Program-made: the position numbers and the translations under genes
DNA from: Methylobacterium sp.
GTDB lineage: Bacteria; Pseudomonadota; Alphaproteobacteria; Rhizobiales; Beijerinckiaceae
NCBI GenBank assembly: GCA_013823325.1
Contig: PNLY01000061.1
Coordinates: 1-34,376 of the forward strand
Length of the DNA stretch: 34,376 nt
Direction of reading: 5' to 3'
Notes under the pieces: generated by a model
Told to the model about the DNA's origin: nothing
The model's input: the letters and a program-made list of their open reading frames with translations, nothing else
Database searches by the model: none
In this document: piece after piece, positions 32,560 to 34,376 of the stretch
Position numbering within the stretch: position 1 is the stretch's first letter
Layout of the letters: the number at the start of each line of letters is the position of its first letter

Positions 32560-33558
32560 ATGACCAGGAAGAATGAGGGCGGTCGCTCGCTCGCCCGGCG
32601 CGCCAGCAAGGCGATCGACGAGCCGGCGGAGACCACCATGCGTGATCCCATCACGGTGGCGATGGAGATCGCCGCCGGGGATGATCCTAGTGTTGCCGAG
32701 TTGGTGGCGTTCAGGCGCCAGCCGCTCGATCTCAAGCATGCCGCAAGGAGTGCCAAGAACCTCCATTCCGAGGAGTTCAGGGTCTGGCTGGCGCGCGACA
32801 GCGGCGATGATGTCGGCGAGGCCGTCTGCGGTGGGCTCGAGATCATGAGCATCAGCCTTATTGCGCTGGTCGCGCTCTGGCCGGCGGATGACCTCGACGC
32901 GGCGGAGGCAAAACTCGCGCTCGACGCGAGGACCGGCGTGCAGTTGCATCGCCGCGAAAAGGACTTCGACGGCAGCATGGACGCGAACACGGCCCGCCGG
33001 ATCCGCTGGCGACGCGCCGCCTTCGCGGTGCCGGCCCTGATCCTGCCACCGGCGCCGGCTGCGCCGCAGTCAGATGATCGTGGACTCGCATCCTGGCCGC
33101 TGGAGCGCTTCGACCTCGTCGAGCATCTCCCGAAGCGCGGCGGACCGCCGGCCTTCGCCGACAGGCATGTGGTCGAATGGTCCCGCTTCGCCCGATCCGC
33201 CCCCGACCTCGATGCGCTTCTCCAGCGCGCGGCAAAAATGTTCGAGACCTGTGACCGCCTGCTCGAGCTCGCCGGACGCGGTCCAGCCAACGCCGCCGAG
33301 CTGATGGTAGCCGCCGAGGGGGCGCGCCTGATGGGATACCTCGCCGCCTGCCAGGTCATGATCTGGCCTGTCCACAACCGGGACGCGCTTGCGACCAAGA
33401 AGCAGGTGGTCGCGCTGATCAACAGACGCGGCGAAGCTGGCGACCCTCCGGCGATGCAGTCGGCGGTGCGGCACGTCACGGCGGAATCAGCCTGGATAAA
33501 AACCCTGCCATACGACGCCCGCGATCGGCTTCAGTTCGACTGGAACGAGCTGGTCTGA
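32560..33558 (+). CDS. Uncharacterised backbone protein after leader copy 1
   Basis: A 332-residue protein starting MTRKNEGGRSLARRASK. Alternative in-frame ATGs at 32530 and 32545 lie in the leader; 32560 is preferred because the leader of the next gene aligns up to this point, although no Shine-Dalgarno site is seen. It is helical and R/A-rich, with an ISLIALVALWPADDLDAAEA segment and a C-terminal DARDRLQFDWNELV. No family is recognised. It follows exonuclease I and precedes a similar leader-gene unit, suggesting a repeated regulatory arrangement. Confidence 0.68.
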   Translation: MTRKNEGGRSLARRASKAIDEPAETTMRDPITVAMEIAAGDDPSVAELVAFRRQPLDLKHAARSAKNLHSEEFRVWLARDSGDDVGEAVCGGLEIMSISLIALVALWPADDLDAAEAKLALDARTGVQLHRREKDFDGSMDANTARRIRWRRAAFAVPALILPPAPAAPQSDDRGLASWPLERFDLVEHLPKRGGPPAFADRHVVEWSRFARSAPDLDALLQRAAKMFETCDRLLELAGRGPANAAELMVAAEGARLMGYLAACQVMIWPVHNRDALATKKQVVALINRRGEAGDPPAMQSAVRHVTAESAWIKTLPYDARDRLQFDWNELV

Positions 33559-33584
33559 GCCGGCCGGATAGGAAAACATGAGGG

Positions 33585-33655
33585 AGGCGTCCGGGATCGG
33601 ACGCCTTTCTCGATTTCAGGACCGAGGGAAAGCGCAGCTGTGTGGCTGTGACCCC
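33585..33655 (+). promoter_or_regulatory. Structured leader, copy 2
   Basis: A 9-bp hairpin stem (AGGCGTCCG 33585-33593, CGGACGCCT 33598-33606) is followed by GGACCGAGGGAAAGCGCAGC, then a CAGC/GCTG stem (33635-33638, 33645-33648) and a GGG/CCC pairing (33626-33628, 33652-33654). Stem sequences differ from copy 1 but pairing is kept. The 5-codon frame ATG ATC TGG GAC GAC TGA follows before the gene start. The hairpin is 27 bases after the preceding stop. Confidence 0.65.
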
Positions 33656-33676
33656 TATGATCTGGGACGACTGAAA

Positions 33677-34376
33677 ATGAAGACCACCTCCTCTCCCTCG
33701 CTCGCCGACATCGAGCTCGACCTGCCGCTCCGACGCGTCACCGACGACCTCGCCGCCTTCACCGACCGCCTGTCGCTGTCGGCGGGCGCGGAAAAGGGCT
33801 ACGCCAGCTTCGCCGCCGAGACTCATCCAGTGGGCGAGATCGCCGAGCGCGCCATCGGCCATGGCGTCGAGATCACCCGCTTCCTCGCGCTCAGTGGAAG
33901 CTCGGAATGGGCGCAAGTCGCCTACTTCCTCGACATGCTCATCGGGCTGTCGTTCCTGAAAGCCGCCGCGACGATCACAGTCGCGCTCAGACCACCGCGC
34001 CTGCCGGTCGACTTCGCCGCGCGTCAACGCGTCCTCGGCGATGTCATCGCGGCGGTCGGTGGCGATACCGGCTTCGCGGAGATCGCTCGTAAGGCCTTCG
34101 TCTATGGCGAGATCGGCGAACCCGCCGCGGTCGAGACGGTATTCCATGCAGCGACGGTGCCCGCTCTGGACGATACCCGTGATGGCCGCCCGACTGTCCT
34201 CGGCCTGGAGCAGGGTCTCAGCCTGATGGCCTTCCTGCGCGAACAGACCTCGCCGGCGATCCTGGTCGAGCGCGCGGCCTTGCAGCTCGACGACGCCAAC
34301 CGCTTCGCGCGGACGATCGAGGACGATGCCGGTCTCGATCGCGAGCGTCTCGACCGGCTTCAGCGCGCCTGCCACG
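33677..34376 (+). CDS. Uncharacterised protein after leader copy 2, partial
   Basis: The frame opens with MKTTSSPSLADIELDLPLRR at 33677 and stays open to the end of the window (233 residues), so the 3' end is missing. It is predicted helical, with a central hydrophobic stretch (AQVAYFLDMLIGLSFLKAAAT) that is weakly membrane-like. No family is recognised. Codon use matches the backbone genes beside it. A near-identical leader precedes it, as for the gene at 32560-33558, so both are probably controlled in the same way. Confidence 0.7.
   Translation, partial: MKTTSSPSLADIELDLPLRRVTDDLAAFTDRLSLSAGAEKGYASFAAETHPVGEIAERAIGHGVEITRFLALSGSSEWAQVAYFLDMLIGLSFLKAAATITVALRPPRLPVDFAARQRVLGDVIAAVGGDTGFAEIARKAFVYGEIGEPAAVETVFHAATVPALDDTRDGRPTVLGLEQGLSLMAFLREQTSPAILVERAALQLDDANRFARTIEDDAGLDRERLDRLQRACH

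Noticed and set aside
1..34376. tRNA, rRNA or CRISPR arrays
   Set aside because: No cloverleaf-like sequence, rRNA segment or regularly spaced direct repeat was seen on either strand.

Overview
The window is GC-rich DNA with alphaproteobacterial gene content, most likely from a Hyphomicrobiales-type soil or plant-associated bacterium. Evidence is the scoA/scoB CoA-transferase pair, the codon use, and a mobilization module and exonuclease I neighbourhood of the kind found on alphaproteobacterial integrative elements. The genus is inferred, not proven. No rRNA, tRNA or CRISPR array was found.

Layout. (1) 1-2239 looks like ordinary chromosome: the end of scoA, then scoB, then an SMP-30/gluconolactonase-like gene. 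(2) 2240-2928 is a scar with an IS630-type transposase remnant and a broken second copy of the adjacent P-loop gene. (3) 2929-8829 is a mobilization module. A leftward block holds a primase/helicase-like ATPase, two small genes, a ParA-like ATPase and a putative DNA-binding protein. A rightward MobC-relaxase pair faces away from it. The spacer between them (6478-6778) is AT-rich and full of inverted repeats, and is the best oriT candidate. (4) 9257-23587 is a cargo cluster of mostly uncharacterised proteins. It contains a caspase-like protein with a membrane anchor, Sel1-like repeats and a thioredoxin-like CxxC tail; a run of small secreted proteins including a DUF4189 protein and a degenerate M23/LytM domain; two membrane proteins with PH-like tails plus one decayed paralogue; and a 740-residue protein made of two diverged copies of a beta-solenoid module. 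(5) 23812-24436 is a frameshifted tyrosine recombinase. (6) 24584-25378 is an isolated proteasome-like Ntn-hydrolase. (7) 25866-30306 is a four-gene rightward operon, visibly lower in GC and with overlapping genes: D12-class adenine methyltransferase, membrane-anchored PLD-like protein, GHMP kinase related to beta-RFAP synthase, and a HAM1-like pyrophosphatase/P-loop kinase/winged-helix fusion. (8) 30575-34376 returns to high-GC element backbone: a small conserved gene, exonuclease I, and two uncharacterised genes that each follow a near-identical structured leader.

How the parts may work together. The mobilization genes and the element backbone genes bracket two cargo blocks. The methyltransferase operon is the strongest candidate for an undescribed defence or nucleotide/base-modification system: it combines DNA methylation, nucleotide cleaning, two small-molecule kinases and a membrane-bound PLD-like protein. 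The caspase cluster is a second candidate, in which a membrane-tethered protease-like protein is surrounded by envelope proteins. Functions of both systems are inferred from domain content only.
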